Shown here piece by piece: positions 36,631 through 45,241 of a stretch of DNA of 64,000 nt. The notes beneath the pieces were generated by a model. It saw only the letters and a program-made list of their open reading frames with translations, searched no databases and was not told the DNA's origin. Both the position numbers and the translations under genes were made by a program. Every line of letters begins with the position of its first letter. The first letter of the stretch is position 1. Where the stretch lies: positions 1 through 64,000 of the forward strand of contig MEGH01000002.1 in the NCBI GenBank assembly GCA_001725415.1, given 5' to 3'. Source of the stretch: Pseudonocardia sp. SCN 73-27 (GTDB lineage Bacteria; Actinomycetota; Actinomycetes; Mycobacteriales; Pseudonocardiaceae).

Positions 36631-39020
36631 ACGACGATCCCCTCGCCGGACTCCGCGTCGCCGATCTGTCCGGTGGCATCGCCGGTGGCTACTGCACGAA
36701 GCTGCTGGTCGATGCCGGTGCCGATGTGGTCGGGCTCGAGGATCTGTCCGGTGACCCACTGCGGTCCTGGTCGGCGACCGGAGCCGACACCCGCTCGTCG
36801 GACGGTGCCCTGTTCCGGTACCTCGCGGCGGGGAAGCAGAGCGTCGTCGTCGACCCGGCGTCGTCAGCGGACGTCGACGCGGCCCTGGGCCTGCTCTCCC
36901 GCTGTGACGCCATCGTCTGGGGGCCGGGATCGGCGCTGGCCAAGCACCCGCGGTTTGCGCCGGCTGCCCTCGCGCAACGCTTCCCCGCGGTACCCGTCGT
37001 GTCCGTCACTCCGTTCGGACTGGACGGGCCCTGGGCCGGCCGTGCCGCCACCGAGTTCACCCTGCAGGCCTGGGCGGGTGGGATCGGCTGGCGAGGAACA
37101 CCGGGGCGGCCCCCCGTGGCGGTGGGTGGGCGCGTGGGGGAGTGGGTCGCCGGCGTGTACGCCGCGAACGCGCTGCTGGCCTCCGTCAGTGAGCGCGGCC
37201 GCGGCGGGGTGCTCGACGTCGCTGTCCTCGACGCGGTGGCGCTGACCCTGACGAACATGCATCCGGTCACCTATTTCTCGGAGGCCGGCCGCCCCCGGGA
37301 CCCACGACCGATGTCGCTCATACCGGGGAACCACCGCACCCGTGACGGATGGGTCGGGTTCATGACAGGGACCGGGCAGCAATGGCTCGACTTCTGCGTG
37401 CTCGTCGAGCGTTTCGACTGGCTGGCGGACGACTCTCTGATCCGCGCGAGCGTGCGTGAGACGCGCAGGGAGGAGATCGCCGGGCACGTCGACGCCTGGG
37501 CCGCCGACCGGACAACGGACGAGATCGTTCGGCTGGCCGCGGACCTCCGGGTCCCGGTTGCCCCGCTCGGCGACGGACGGACGATCCCGCAGGTCGACCA
37601 CTTCGTCGACCGGGGGATGCTCGGCCCGGCCGCCGACGGCTCCTTCCTCCAGCCGCGTCGGCCGTACCGGCTCGGCGACGCCCCGCTCCCGGCGCCCCGG
37701 CCGGCGCCGGCTCTCGGCGCGGACACGGCACGCTGGATCGGCGGGCCGCCCGCCGTCGAGGCTCCGGGTGCCTGCCTCACGTCCCGCCCATTCGCCGGTC
37801 TCCGGATCGTGGAGCTGGCCGCGTTCTGGGCGGGGCCGTCGGCGGCACATCTGTTCGCGCAGCTCGGTGCCGAGGTGATCAAGATCGAGTCACCCGCGCG
37901 TCCGGACGGCATGCGCACCGTCTCCACACGGGGACTCGACGAACCGGACTGGTGGGAGCACGCGCCGCTCTACCACGCGGTCAACACCGGCAAGCTCGGT
38001 GTGGGCCTGCGACTCGACCGCCCGGCAGGTCGGGAGGTGCTCGACCGCCTGCTCGGCGCGAGCGACGTGTTGATCGAGAACTTCAGTCCGCGCGTCGTCG
38101 AGTCATGGGGTCTTGATCGGCAGCGCGTCCAGTCCCTCAACCCCCGGCTGATCATGGTCCGGATGCCGGCGTTCGGGCTGGGCGGGCCGTGGCGGGATCG
38201 GACCGGGTTCGCTCAGACGATGGAGCAGGCGGCCGGGATGGCCTGGGTGACCGGCCATCCGGACGCGGCCCCAGTGGTACCGAGTGGGGTGTGCGATCCG
38301 CTTGCCGGCGCACACGCCGCGTTCGCCCTCCAGGTCGCCCTGGCCGAGCGTGCGCGAACGGGCCGTGGCACCGTCGTCGAGGTCCCCATGGTGCACAGCG
38401 CCCTCAACATCGCCGCCGAGCAGGTCGTGGAGGCATCCGCCTACGGCACCGTGCTGGGACGGCAGGGCAACCGCGGCGTGGCCGCGGCGCCGCAGAACCT
38501 GTATCGCGTGACCGGGCCCGACGACGGGACCGGCGGCCCGTACATCGCACTGGCAGTGGAGACCGACGCACAGTGGCGCGCTCTCACCTCCGTGCTGGGA
38601 GACCCGGCTTGGGCGCTGGATCCGGCACTTGCGACGGCGGCAGGTCGGCGTGCGGCCGAGGACGCGGTCGACGAGCAGTTGGCGGAGTGGTTCGCACCCC
38701 GCACCGCGGACGAGGTGGTCGAGCGGCTGTGGCCGGCGGGAGTGCCCGTCGCCCGGGTCACCATGCCGCACGACCCGGCCCGGGAGCAGCTCGACGCGCG
38801 CGGCTTCTACTCCGTCGTCGAGCAACCGGGGGTCGGGCGGGTCGGTGTGGCCGGTCTCCCGGTGCGCTTCCCGACCCCGCTGGGTCCCGTCGCCCCCGCG
38901 CCGCTGCTGGGGCAGCACAACCACGACGTACTTGGCCGGGTGCTCGGGATGAGCGCGGCAGAGATCGCCGCGTTGGAGGCGGATGGCACAGTCGGCGCGG
39001 GGTTCTGCTCCGACATCTGA
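36627..39020 (+). CDS. Double-domain family III CoA-transferase
   Basis: 797 residues containing two CaiB/BaiF CoA-transferase units in tandem, about 1-360 and 380-797, where the family is usually about 400. The first unit opens with LAGLRVADLSGGIAGGYCTK and is divergent. The second opens with FAGLRIVELAAFWAGPSAAH and has the canonical GAEVIKIESPARPDGMR, VLIENFSPRVVESWGLD and VSGVCDPLAGAHAAF-like regions. Probably only the second is fully active. It transfers CoA between acids. Last gene of the ribBA operon, followed by a hairpin. Confidence 0.88.
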   Translation: MNDDPLAGLRVADLSGGIAGGYCTKLLVDAGADVVGLEDLSGDPLRSWSATGADTRSSDGALFRYLAAGKQSVVVDPASSADVDAALGLLSRCDAIVWGPGSALAKHPRFAPAALAQRFPAVPVVSVTPFGLDGPWAGRAATEFTLQAWAGGIGWRGTPGRPPVAVGGRVGEWVAGVYAANALLASVSERGRGGVLDVAVLDAVALTLTNMHPVTYFSEAGRPRDPRPMSLIPGNHRTRDGWVGFMTGTGQQWLDFCVLVERFDWLADDSLIRASVRETRREEIAGHVDAWAADRTTDEIVRLAADLRVPVAPLGDGRTIPQVDHFVDRGMLGPAADGSFLQPRRPYRLGDAPLPAPRPAPALGADTARWIGGPPAVEAPGACLTSRPFAGLRIVELAAFWAGPSAAHLFAQLGAEVIKIESPARPDGMRTVSTRGLDEPDWWEHAPLYHAVNTGKLGVGLRLDRPAGREVLDRLLGASDVLIENFSPRVVESWGLDRQRVQSLNPRLIMVRMPAFGLGGPWRDRTGFAQTMEQAAGMAWVTGHPDAAPVVPSGVCDPLAGAHAAFALQVALAERARTGRGTVVEVPMVHSALNIAAEQVVEASAYGTVLGRQGNRGVAAAPQNLYRVTGPDDGTGGPYIALAVETDAQWRALTSVLGDPAWALDPALATAAGRRAAEDAVDEQLAEWFAPRTADEVVERLWPAGVPVARVTMPHDPAREQLDARGFYSVVEQPGVGRVGVAGLPVRFPTPLGPVAPAPLLGQHNHDVLGRVLGMSAAEIAALEADGTVGAGFCSDI

Positions 39021-39029
39021 CACGGCGTT

Positions 39030-39056
39030 GCGGCCGGTCCCGTGTGAACCGGCCGC
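39030..39056. terminator. Bidirectional hairpin terminator
   Basis: A 9-bp perfect repeat GCGGCCGGT/ACCGGCCGC with a 9-base loop lies ten bases after the CoA-transferase stop and twelve bases before the stop of the convergent small gene. Confidence 0.75.
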
Positions 39057-39067
39057 GGCAGCCGGGC

Positions 39068-39388
39068 TCAGTCGGACGCGGGGAGCGGCTTGGCGGCCTT
39101 GATCTCCAGCGGGACGCCGTCGAGAGCGAGGGACCCTGCCCCGGCCCGGGTGCAGAGCACCTCGAGCGTGCCTGCAGCGTCGACGTACCGCTTCCCGAGC
39201 AGGGTGCCCGAGGCCGCGCCGGGATCCACGGGCTGACGGTCCGTGACGGCCACCGGTTCGGTGCCGACGGCCGCACCACCGCAGGTCAGTGCTGTCGGGG
39301 TGGCTGCGGCCCGGATGACGATGAGCTCGGTCTCGCAGGTCGAACTGTGCAGCTTCAGGCCCGGGCGCAGGGTGGCGGGGGTGGTCAT
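39068..39388 (-). CDS. Small conserved Cys-containing protein
   Basis: 106-residue soluble protein with spaced Cys residues in HSSTCETELIVIR, ALTCGGAA and LEVLCTRAG, plus GTLLGKRYVDAAGTLEVL and KAAKPLPASD. I recall similar uncharacterised actinobacterial proteins beginning LKPGxxLxSxxCxTE near catabolic genes; I cannot name a function. Three Cys could bind metal. ATG follows a GGAAGGAC site. It lies 42 bases downstream of the gamma-glutamyltransferase gene, so both probably respond to the same operator. Confidence 0.75.
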   Translation of the reverse strand: MTTPATLRPGLKLHSSTCETELIVIRAAATPTALTCGGAAVGTEPVAVTDRQPVDPGAASGTLLGKRYVDAAGTLEVLCTRAGAGSLALDGVPLEIKAAKPLPASD

Positions 39389-39430
39389 CGAGGTGTCCTT
39401 CCGGTTCGATCGGTTCGAGGTCGGTGGGGG

Positions 39431-41257
39431 TCAGCGGCCGGCGGCATAGCCCTCCATCCCCCGGGGGTTGGCCCCGGCGAGCAGCGTTCCGTCGGGCGCG
39501 CGGCCCACGGCGCACATCCGGCTCAGCGACCATGGACCGCATCGCTGGATCAGGTGTCCGCGTCGCGACAGCTCCTCCAACGTCGCCTGCGGGAATCGGT
39601 CCTCGACGAGCACCCGGCCGGGCGATGCGGTGCGCGGATGGAACGACGAGGGGAAATGGGCCGTGTGGAACACGGGCCGGTCGATCGCCTCCTGCAGGTT
39701 GTCCGCATGGACCGTGACCCCGAGCAGGAACTGCAGTGCCCACTGGTCCTGCTGGTCCCCGCCAGGGGTGCCGAACGCGACGACCGGCATCCCGTCGCGT
39801 ACTGCCAGCCCGGGGCTGAGTGTCGTCCGCGGCCGCTTGCCACCTCGGACGACGTTGGGGTGACGGGGGTCGAGATCGAACATCTGCATGCGGGTCCCCA
39901 GCGCGAAGCCGAGGCCCGGCACGATCGGTGAGCTCTGGAGCCAGCCCCCGCTGGGCGTCGCCGAGACCATGTTGCCGAACCGGTCGGCCACGTCGACGTG
40001 GCAGGTGTCCCCGGCGTGGACGGTGGCGCGGCCGTCGAGCACGGGCTCGGCACGCGCGGCGGCGACGGTGGGCTCCCCACCGCCGACGTCGAGCGGCCCC
40101 GCAGCGCTGTGGACGGGACCGACCACCGGTGGTCGTCCGTCCGGGGACCCCGGCCGCTGCTCGGTCGATGCCTCCGCGCCGATCAGCCGTCGCCTCTCGA
40201 GTGCATAGGTCTCGCTCAGCAGGGTCGCGAGCGGCACGTCGGCGAAGTCCGGATCGGCGTACCAGGCCTCCCGGTCCGCGAACGCGAGCTTGGCCGCCTC
40301 CACGATCGTGTGGACGTGGTCCGCACCCTCGGGATCGAGGTCGTCGAGGGCGAGTCCGTCCAGCAGGGCGAGCTGCTGCAGGAGAACCGGCCCCTGGCTC
40401 CACGGGCCCGGTTTGCCGACCGTCATCCCCCGGAAGTCGAGGGTGGTGGCCTTCTCCCAGGTGCTGTGCCAGCCGGCCAGGTCGTCGGCGTCGAGCAGCC
40501 CGCGGTGGCGACGGCCGGTGCCGTCCCTGAGCTCGGCCCGCTCCAGGAAGCCCGCGATGCGCTCCGCGATCGGGCCGCGGTAGAACGCGTCGCGCGCGGC
40601 GTCGATGCGGGCGTTCCGATCCCCGCCCCGCGCGGCGCCTGCGTCGAGCAGGCACCGGTAGGCCGCGGCGAGATCGGGATTGCGGAGGGTCGAGCCGGTG
40701 ACCGGCGGGGCCCCGTGCGGCAGGTAGACGGCGGCCGAGGACGGCCAGTCCGCGGCCAGGAGCCCGGCCACCGTGTCGACGGTGCCCGACAGCCCGGCGC
40801 TCACCGGCCATCCTGCGGCGGCATAGGCGTGCGCGGGTTCCAGTACCTGGTCGAGGGAGAGCGTCCCGCGATCGCGCAGCAGGAGCAGCCAGCCGTCGAC
40901 GGCCCCGGGCACACAGGCCGCCAGCAGGCCGGTCCCCGGGATCGCATCGAGTCCCAGCTCGGCGAAGGTGTCCGGCGACGCCTCGCGTGGGGCGGTCCCC
41001 TGTGCGCACAGCACCTCGATCTCACCGACGGCGCTGTCCCACAGCACGACGGGCAGATCCCCGCCCGGTCCGTTGAGGTGCGGTTGCACGACCTGCAGGA
41101 CGAATCCGGCCGCCACCGCCGCGTCGAACGCGTTCCCGCCAAGCTCGAGCATGCGCATGCCGGCTCCGGACGCCAGCCAGTGGGTGGACGACACCATGCC
41201 GAACGAGCCCCGCAGCTCCGGACGGGTGGTGAATCGCTGACCGCGCCCGACCTCCAT
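39431..41257 (-). CDS. Gamma-glutamyltransferase family hydrolase
   Basis: 608-residue Ntn-hydrolase of the gamma-glutamyltranspeptidase family: GMVSSTHWLASGAGMRMLEL, GGNAFDAAVAAGFVLQVV, HLNGPGGDLPVVL, KLAFADREAWYADP, and the autocleavage/catalytic segment GDTCHVDVADRFGNMVSAT. The nucleophilic Thr is kept, while the second Thr of the usual TTH is Cys. The C-terminal part has GFALGTRMQMFDLDPRHPN and FGTPGGDQQDQWALQ. No signal peptide is visible, so it may act in the cytosol on a gamma-glutamyl or other amide. GGAGGT site; operator site 4 upstream. Confidence 0.9.
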   Translation of the reverse strand: MEVGRGQRFTTRPELRGSFGMVSSTHWLASGAGMRMLELGGNAFDAAVAAGFVLQVVQPHLNGPGGDLPVVLWDSAVGEIEVLCAQGTAPREASPDTFAELGLDAIPGTGLLAACVPGAVDGWLLLLRDRGTLSLDQVLEPAHAYAAAGWPVSAGLSGTVDTVAGLLAADWPSSAAVYLPHGAPPVTGSTLRNPDLAAAYRCLLDAGAARGGDRNARIDAARDAFYRGPIAERIAGFLERAELRDGTGRRHRGLLDADDLAGWHSTWEKATTLDFRGMTVGKPGPWSQGPVLLQQLALLDGLALDDLDPEGADHVHTIVEAAKLAFADREAWYADPDFADVPLATLLSETYALERRRLIGAEASTEQRPGSPDGRPPVVGPVHSAAGPLDVGGGEPTVAAARAEPVLDGRATVHAGDTCHVDVADRFGNMVSATPSGGWLQSSPIVPGLGFALGTRMQMFDLDPRHPNVVRGGKRPRTTLSPGLAVRDGMPVVAFGTPGGDQQDQWALQFLLGVTVHADNLQEAIDRPVFHTAHFPSSFHPRTASPGRVLVEDRFPQATLEELSRRGHLIQRCGPWSLSRMCAVGRAPDGTLLAGANPRGMEGYAAGR

Positions 41258-41281
41258 CGCTCTACCTCCGTCGCTCGTGCA

Positions 41282-41293
41282 TTAAACGTTTGA
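41282..41293. promoter_or_regulatory. LacI-type operator, site 4
   Basis: TTAAACGTTTGA, 11 of 12 matches, 25 bases upstream of the gamma-glutamyltransferase ATG. On the minus strand a TAGCAT -10-like element precedes it by two bases. Confidence 0.75.
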
Positions 41294-41328
41294 CCATGCT
41301 AGTCGCGCTGACCGTCCGGGGACAGTGA

Positions 41329-41358
41329 TTGACCGGTCGGGCTCTCTCTCTTTAGACT
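41329..41358 (+). promoter_or_regulatory. Promoter of the cupin/VOC operon
   Basis: TTGACC (41329-41334), an 18-base spacer and TAGACT (41353-41358). The operator begins three bases later, overlapping the expected transcription start. Confidence 0.65.
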
Positions 41359-41361
41359 ACC

Positions 41362-41373
41362 TTAAACGTTTAT
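41362..41373. promoter_or_regulatory. LacI-type operator, site 5
   Basis: TTAAACGTTTAT, 11 of 12 matches, between the -10 box and the ribosome site of the cupin gene. With site 4 it forms a divergent pair 80 bases apart centre to centre, close enough for looping. Confidence 0.8.
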
Positions 41374-41391
41374 CAACAAGCCGAGGTGAGC

Positions 41392-41805
41392 ATGTCCGCT
41401 GCGGATGACACCGCCGAGTTGTACGCGAGCGCGGTCGGGTCGACCGTGCTGTTCGAGAACGACCGGGTCCGGGTGTGGGAGATGATCCTGCAGCCCGGCG
41501 AGCACTGCGAGTACCACCAGCACCGCAACGACCACGTCATCCTGTACTCCCAGGCCGCGACCATGCGGGGCCAGGAGCTCGGGGACGAGGGCTGGGGCAT
41601 CGTCCAGGACGCCGAGCCGGGCTTCGTGCTCTACCGGACCGTCGGGCACACCGCGCCGTTGACGCCGCACCGGCTCAAGAACCTCACCGATGCCCCCGTC
41701 ACCCACTACATCGTCGAGCTCCTGGAGCCCTCCCCGAGCCCGACCGTGCAGCCCTGGCAGCACAACGACCGCGGGCGGTTCCGCCCGGTCGGCCAGAACT
41801 CGTGA
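41392..41805 (+). CDS. Small cupin-fold protein
   Basis: 137-residue single cupin. VRVWEMILQPGEHCEYHQHR gives the first metal-binding motif with two His, HVILYSQAATMRG continues the barrel, and HTAPLTPHRLKNL supplies the later His. Such proteins are dioxygenases, isomerases or lyases, or bind small ligands. ATG 41392 follows AGCCGAGGTGAG. The stop overlaps the VOC-family gene, so they are coupled. Confidence 0.8.
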   Translation: MSAADDTAELYASAVGSTVLFENDRVRVWEMILQPGEHCEYHQHRNDHVILYSQAATMRGQELGDEGWGIVQDAEPGFVLYRTVGHTAPLTPHRLKNLTDAPVTHYIVELLEPSPSPTVQPWQHNDRGRFRPVGQNS

Positions 41806-42479
41806 TCGAGGTCCGCGGTCTGCACCACCTCGGGCTCACCGTGACCGATCGGACCGCCTCCTGCTCGTGGGCGCGAGCCGCCGGCTACGGCGAGCCGGTG
41901 CTGCTCTCCCTCGCCGGTGCGGACCCGGCGGTGGGCAACGGCCTGCCCGAGGCGTCGCTGGAAGTCGCCTTCGTGTCGGCGCCCGGTCTCACCCTCGAAC
42001 TCGTGCAGTTCGACCCGCCGGCCGGCTCGACGGTGGGACCTGGCGACCGCGCCTTCGGGGCCGTTCCGGTATGGGCAGCGGCTGCGGCGGACCACGACCC
42101 GGAGGGACGCCCCGGCGTCCCGGGCAACGATCCTCTCCCACTGCGCCTGACGAGCGCGGATGTCGACTCCACGTCCCGGTTGCTCGGCGTGCTCGGTTTC
42201 GCCACAGCCGGCCCTCTCGGGGCGTCCGGCGCGACCGTGGTCGGTCATGGAGCGCGGGTGGAGATCGCGGCGGTCGACGGGGGCCGCCCGGTCCCGGCGA
42301 ACAAACCCGGCCGGGTTCACCTCGGTCTCGAGGTGGCCGACCTCGGGGCGGCCACGGTGGAGCTCGCGGCCCATGGCTACGGACTGGTGTCGAGCCCGCG
42401 CGTCCACGGGGACCTGTCGTGGGTCTTCGTCGCGCACCCCGAAGGCCCCGGTATCGAGCTCATCGCGACCGGCGCGTGA
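41802..42479 (+). CDS. VOC-superfamily (glyoxalase-like) protein
   Basis: 225-residue protein with two betaalphabetabetabeta modules: VRGLHHLGLTVTD opens the first, LRLTSADVDSTSRLLGVLGF the second, and VFVAHPEGPGIELIATG ends it with the usual metal Glu. Members are isomerases, extradiol dioxygenases or epimerases such as methylmalonyl-CoA epimerase. GTG start overlaps the cupin stop. Substrate unknown. Confidence 0.82.
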   Translation: MIEVRGLHHLGLTVTDRTASCSWARAAGYGEPVLLSLAGADPAVGNGLPEASLEVAFVSAPGLTLELVQFDPPAGSTVGPGDRAFGAVPVWAAAAADHDPEGRPGVPGNDPLPLRLTSADVDSTSRLLGVLGFATAGPLGASGATVVGHGARVEIAAVDGGRPVPANKPGRVHLGLEVADLGAATVELAAHGYGLVSSPRVHGDLSWVFVAHPEGPGIELIATGA

Positions 42480-42589
42480 GCGACCTTGCTCCACCAGCCA
42501 CCGGCAGGTGATCGGTCCGGGCTCGCGAGAGCCGACCGCCGGTCCGTCGCGGCCCCGTGCGACGGACCGGGGCGGCACCTGCATCTGCG

Positions 42590-44026
42590 TCAGCCCGCAG
42601 GCAGCAGGATGCTCTTGACCTCGAGGAACTCCTCGAGGCCGAAGGGTCCGAACTCGCGGCCGTTGCCGGACTGCTTGTAGCCGCCGAAGGGCGCCTCGGG
42701 GTCGTACGAACCGCCATTGACCAGGACCTGACCGGCCTGCAGTCGGCGCGCCACTGCCGCGGCTCGGTCCGTGTCGGTTGCCCACACGCCCCCGGCGAGC
42801 CCGTACGCCACCGCGTTGGCGATCTCGACGGCATGGTCGTCGCCGTCGTGGGGCATGATGCTCAGGACCGGCCCGAAGATCTCCTCCTGGGCGATCGACA
42901 TGCCGGGCTGGACGTCGGAGAACACGGTGGGCCGCACGTAGAAGCCCTTGTCGATCCCGGTGGGTGCTCCCGGCCCGCCGGCCACGAGGGTCGCCCCGTC
43001 AGCGATCCCGCTGTTGATGTAGTCCTGGACGCGGTCCCGCTGTGATGCCGAGGCGAGCGGTCCGAGCTGGGTGTCCTCGTCGAACGGGTCCCCGACCTTC
43101 AGTTGCGCGACGGTGGCGGCGGCCACCTGCTCCGCCAGGCCGAGTCGCGCACGGGGAACCAGCAGACGGGTCTGGGCCGCACACGTCTGCCCCGAGTTCA
43201 GGTAGCTGCCCTGGACGCCGCCGCTCACCGCCGCGGCGAAGGCGTCGTCGTCGAGGTCGTCGAGCAGGATGTTCGCCGACTTCCCGCCGAGCTCGAGGGT
43301 CACCCGCTTGACCGTTCCCGCCGCGACCCGGGTGATCTGCTTCCCGGCGGCCGTCGAGCCGGTGAACGACACCATGTCGACGTCCGGGTGGCCGACGAGC
43401 GCCTCGCCCGCAACCGCGCCGACACCCGTGACCATGTTGAATACGCCTGCAGGCAGGCCGACCTCGTCCGCGACCTCTGCCAGGACGAAGGCTGCGGACG
43501 GGGCGACCTCGCTGGGTTTGAGCACCACTGTGCAGCCGGCGACCGTCGCATAGGCGATCTTCGCGACGGCCTGGTGCAGGGGGTAGTTCCACGGGGTGAT
43601 GCAGCCGACGACGCCGATCGGCTCGCGGCGGATCACGGTGGTTCCCCGGCGGGACTCGAACGCGTAGGAGCCCCCCACGGCGGCGGCCGTGCCCAGGTTG
43701 TGGATCGGAAGACCGACCTGGATCATGCGTGCTGCGGTGACGCTCATGCCGGTCTCCCGGGCGATGGCCGCCGCGATGGCCTCGGTCCTCTTCGCGATGC
43801 CATCGGCGATCTTCCTCAGATAGTCCGCTCGGATCTCGACAGGTGACGCAGACCAGCCCGGAAGCGCCCCCCTGGCCGCCGAGACCGCCGCATCGACATC
43901 GGTCGCCATCCCGGCCGGCACCGAGTACATGACCTGCTCGGTGATCGAGTCCACCACGTCGAGTGTGTGGTCGGACGTGGGAGGCACCCACGACCCGTCG
44001 ATGTAGAACCTGCCGTAAGTGGTCAT
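42590..44026 (-). CDS. NAD(P)-dependent aldehyde dehydrogenase
   Basis: 478-residue aldehyde dehydrogenase. GCITPWNYPLHQAVAKIAYA, FTGSTAAGKQI, the general base Glu in VTLELGGKSANILLDD, the catalytic Cys in SGQTCAAQTRLL and EIFGPVLSIMPHDGDD are all intact. It oxidises an aldehyde to acid, most naturally the product of the divergent alcohol dehydrogenase. Both start regions share operator site 6 in a gap of about 100 bases. Confidence 0.93.
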   Translation of the reverse strand: MTTYGRFYIDGSWVPPTSDHTLDVVDSITEQVMYSVPAGMATDVDAAVSAARGALPGWSASPVEIRADYLRKIADGIAKRTEAIAAAIARETGMSVTAARMIQVGLPIHNLGTAAAVGGSYAFESRRGTTVIRREPIGVVGCITPWNYPLHQAVAKIAYATVAGCTVVLKPSEVAPSAAFVLAEVADEVGLPAGVFNMVTGVGAVAGEALVGHPDVDMVSFTGSTAAGKQITRVAAGTVKRVTLELGGKSANILLDDLDDDAFAAAVSGGVQGSYLNSGQTCAAQTRLLVPRARLGLAEQVAAATVAQLKVGDPFDEDTQLGPLASASQRDRVQDYINSGIADGATLVAGGPGAPTGIDKGFYVRPTVFSDVQPGMSIAQEEIFGPVLSIMPHDGDDHAVEIANAVAYGLAGGVWATDTDRAAAVARRLQAGQVLVNGGSYDPEAPFGGYKQSGNGREFGPFGLEEFLEVKSILLPAG

Positions 44027-44071
44027 TCCCGGGACAGTAGCGTCACTGGAACGGCTGGCCTAGGTTAATCC

Positions 44072-44083
44072 TTAAACGTGTCA
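44072..44083. promoter_or_regulatory. LacI-type operator, site 6
   Basis: TTAAACGTGTCA, 10 of 12 matches, the only site between divergent aldehyde and alcohol dehydrogenase genes, so it may control both. Confidence 0.7.
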
Positions 44084-44125
44084 CTCGGCCACGCGGAGTC
44101 GCTGGCCCGGCGGGAGGAGCTTGAT

Positions 44126-45241
44126 TTGTCTGTACACGCCATCGGGACGCGGGGTGGCGGCACGCCGTGGGAGAAGATCGACGTCGACTTCGACCCCCCC
44201 GGCCCGGGAGAGGTCCAGATACGCATCGCCTACGCCGGGTTGTGCCACTCCGACGAGCACGTGCGGATCAACACCGACGGCCGGTACCCGATGATCGCCG
44301 GCCACGAGGGCTCAGGGGTCGTCGAGGCGGTGGGGCCTGCCGTCGACAGAGTGTCGGTGGGCGACCACGTCGTGCTGTCCTTCATCCCGGCGTGTGGCCA
44401 GTGCACGTGGTGCGCCACGGGCAACCAGAACCTGTGCGACCAGGGCGCGATGCTCATGCACGGCGGCCGCCCGGACGGCACCTTCCGAGCCCGGCGTGAG
44501 GGCGAGGAGTGGGGGCAGCAGTGCTGCCTGGGCTCGTTCGCCGAACGGGTCGTCGTCCACCAGTGGTCCTGCGTCCGTATCGATCCCGACATCCCGCTCG
44601 ACGCCGCGGCCCTGGTGGGCTGCGGGGTCCCGACGGGCTACGGTGCGGCGGTCAATGCCGCGGGTGTCGCCGCGGGTGACGTCGTGGTCGTCTTCGGCAG
44701 TGGAGGCGTCGGCATCAACGCGGTACAGGGCGCGGCGCTCGCCGGTGCGTCGGAGGTCGTCGTCGTCGACCCGGTGGCCTTCAAACGGGACTTCGCGCTC
44801 AAGCACGGTGCCACGCAGGCGTTCGCAACGGCGGCAGAGGCGACCGAGTATGTCTTCGGCATCAGCAACGGACAAGGCGCGCACAAGAGCATCGTCGTTC
44901 CGGGGACGACCGACTCCGTCGTGGCCCGCGAAGCCTTCGACATCCTCAACAAGAACGGGGTCGAGGTCATCGTCGGCCAGTCGGCCGGCGCGCTCGACGA
45001 GAGCATCGTCCTGCCGGGCACCATCCTCAGCTTCTACCAGCGCACCGTGAAGGGGACGCTGTACGGCGGGTGCAACCCGCTCGCCGACATCCCCAAGCTC
45101 CTCGACCTCTACCGGCGGGGACGCATCGTCGTCGACGAGCTCATCACCCGACGCTACGGGCTCGATGACGTCGAGCAGGGCTACACCGACATGAATGCCG
45201 GCCTCAACATCCGAGGCCTGCTCGAGATCAACCCGCAATGA
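44126..45241 (+). CDS. NDMA-dependent-type zinc alcohol dehydrogenase
   Basis: 371-residue medium-chain zinc dehydrogenase of the NDMA-dependent group. YAGLCHSDEHVRI and AGHEGSGVVEAVG give catalytic zinc ligands, CGQCTWCATGNQNLC the four-Cys structural zinc, and VVVFGSGGVGINAVQGAAL the nicotinamide fold. This group is thought to hold its cofactor tightly and depend on mycofactocin. The longest frame opens at GTG 44078, but that codon lies inside operator site 6. TTG 44126 sits eight bases after a good GGAGG and is preferred. The stop overlaps the luciferase-like gene. Confidence 0.88.
   Translation: MSVHAIGTRGGGTPWEKIDVDFDPPGPGEVQIRIAYAGLCHSDEHVRINTDGRYPMIAGHEGSGVVEAVGPAVDRVSVGDHVVLSFIPACGQCTWCATGNQNLCDQGAMLMHGGRPDGTFRARREGEEWGQQCCLGSFAERVVVHQWSCVRIDPDIPLDAAALVGCGVPTGYGAAVNAAGVAAGDVVVVFGSGGVGINAVQGAALAGASEVVVVDPVAFKRDFALKHGATQAFATAAEATEYVFGISNGQGAHKSIVVPGTTDSVVAREAFDILNKNGVEVIVGQSAGALDESIVLPGTILSFYQRTVKGTLYGGCNPLADIPKLLDLYRRGRIVVDELITRRYGLDDVEQGYTDMNAGLNIRGLLEINPQ

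Noticed and set aside
38103-41009. A 968-residue minus-strand open frame
   Set aside because: It overlaps the CoA-transferase and GGT genes, is extremely Arg/Gly/Pro-rich and shows no motif; it is a high-GC shadow frame.
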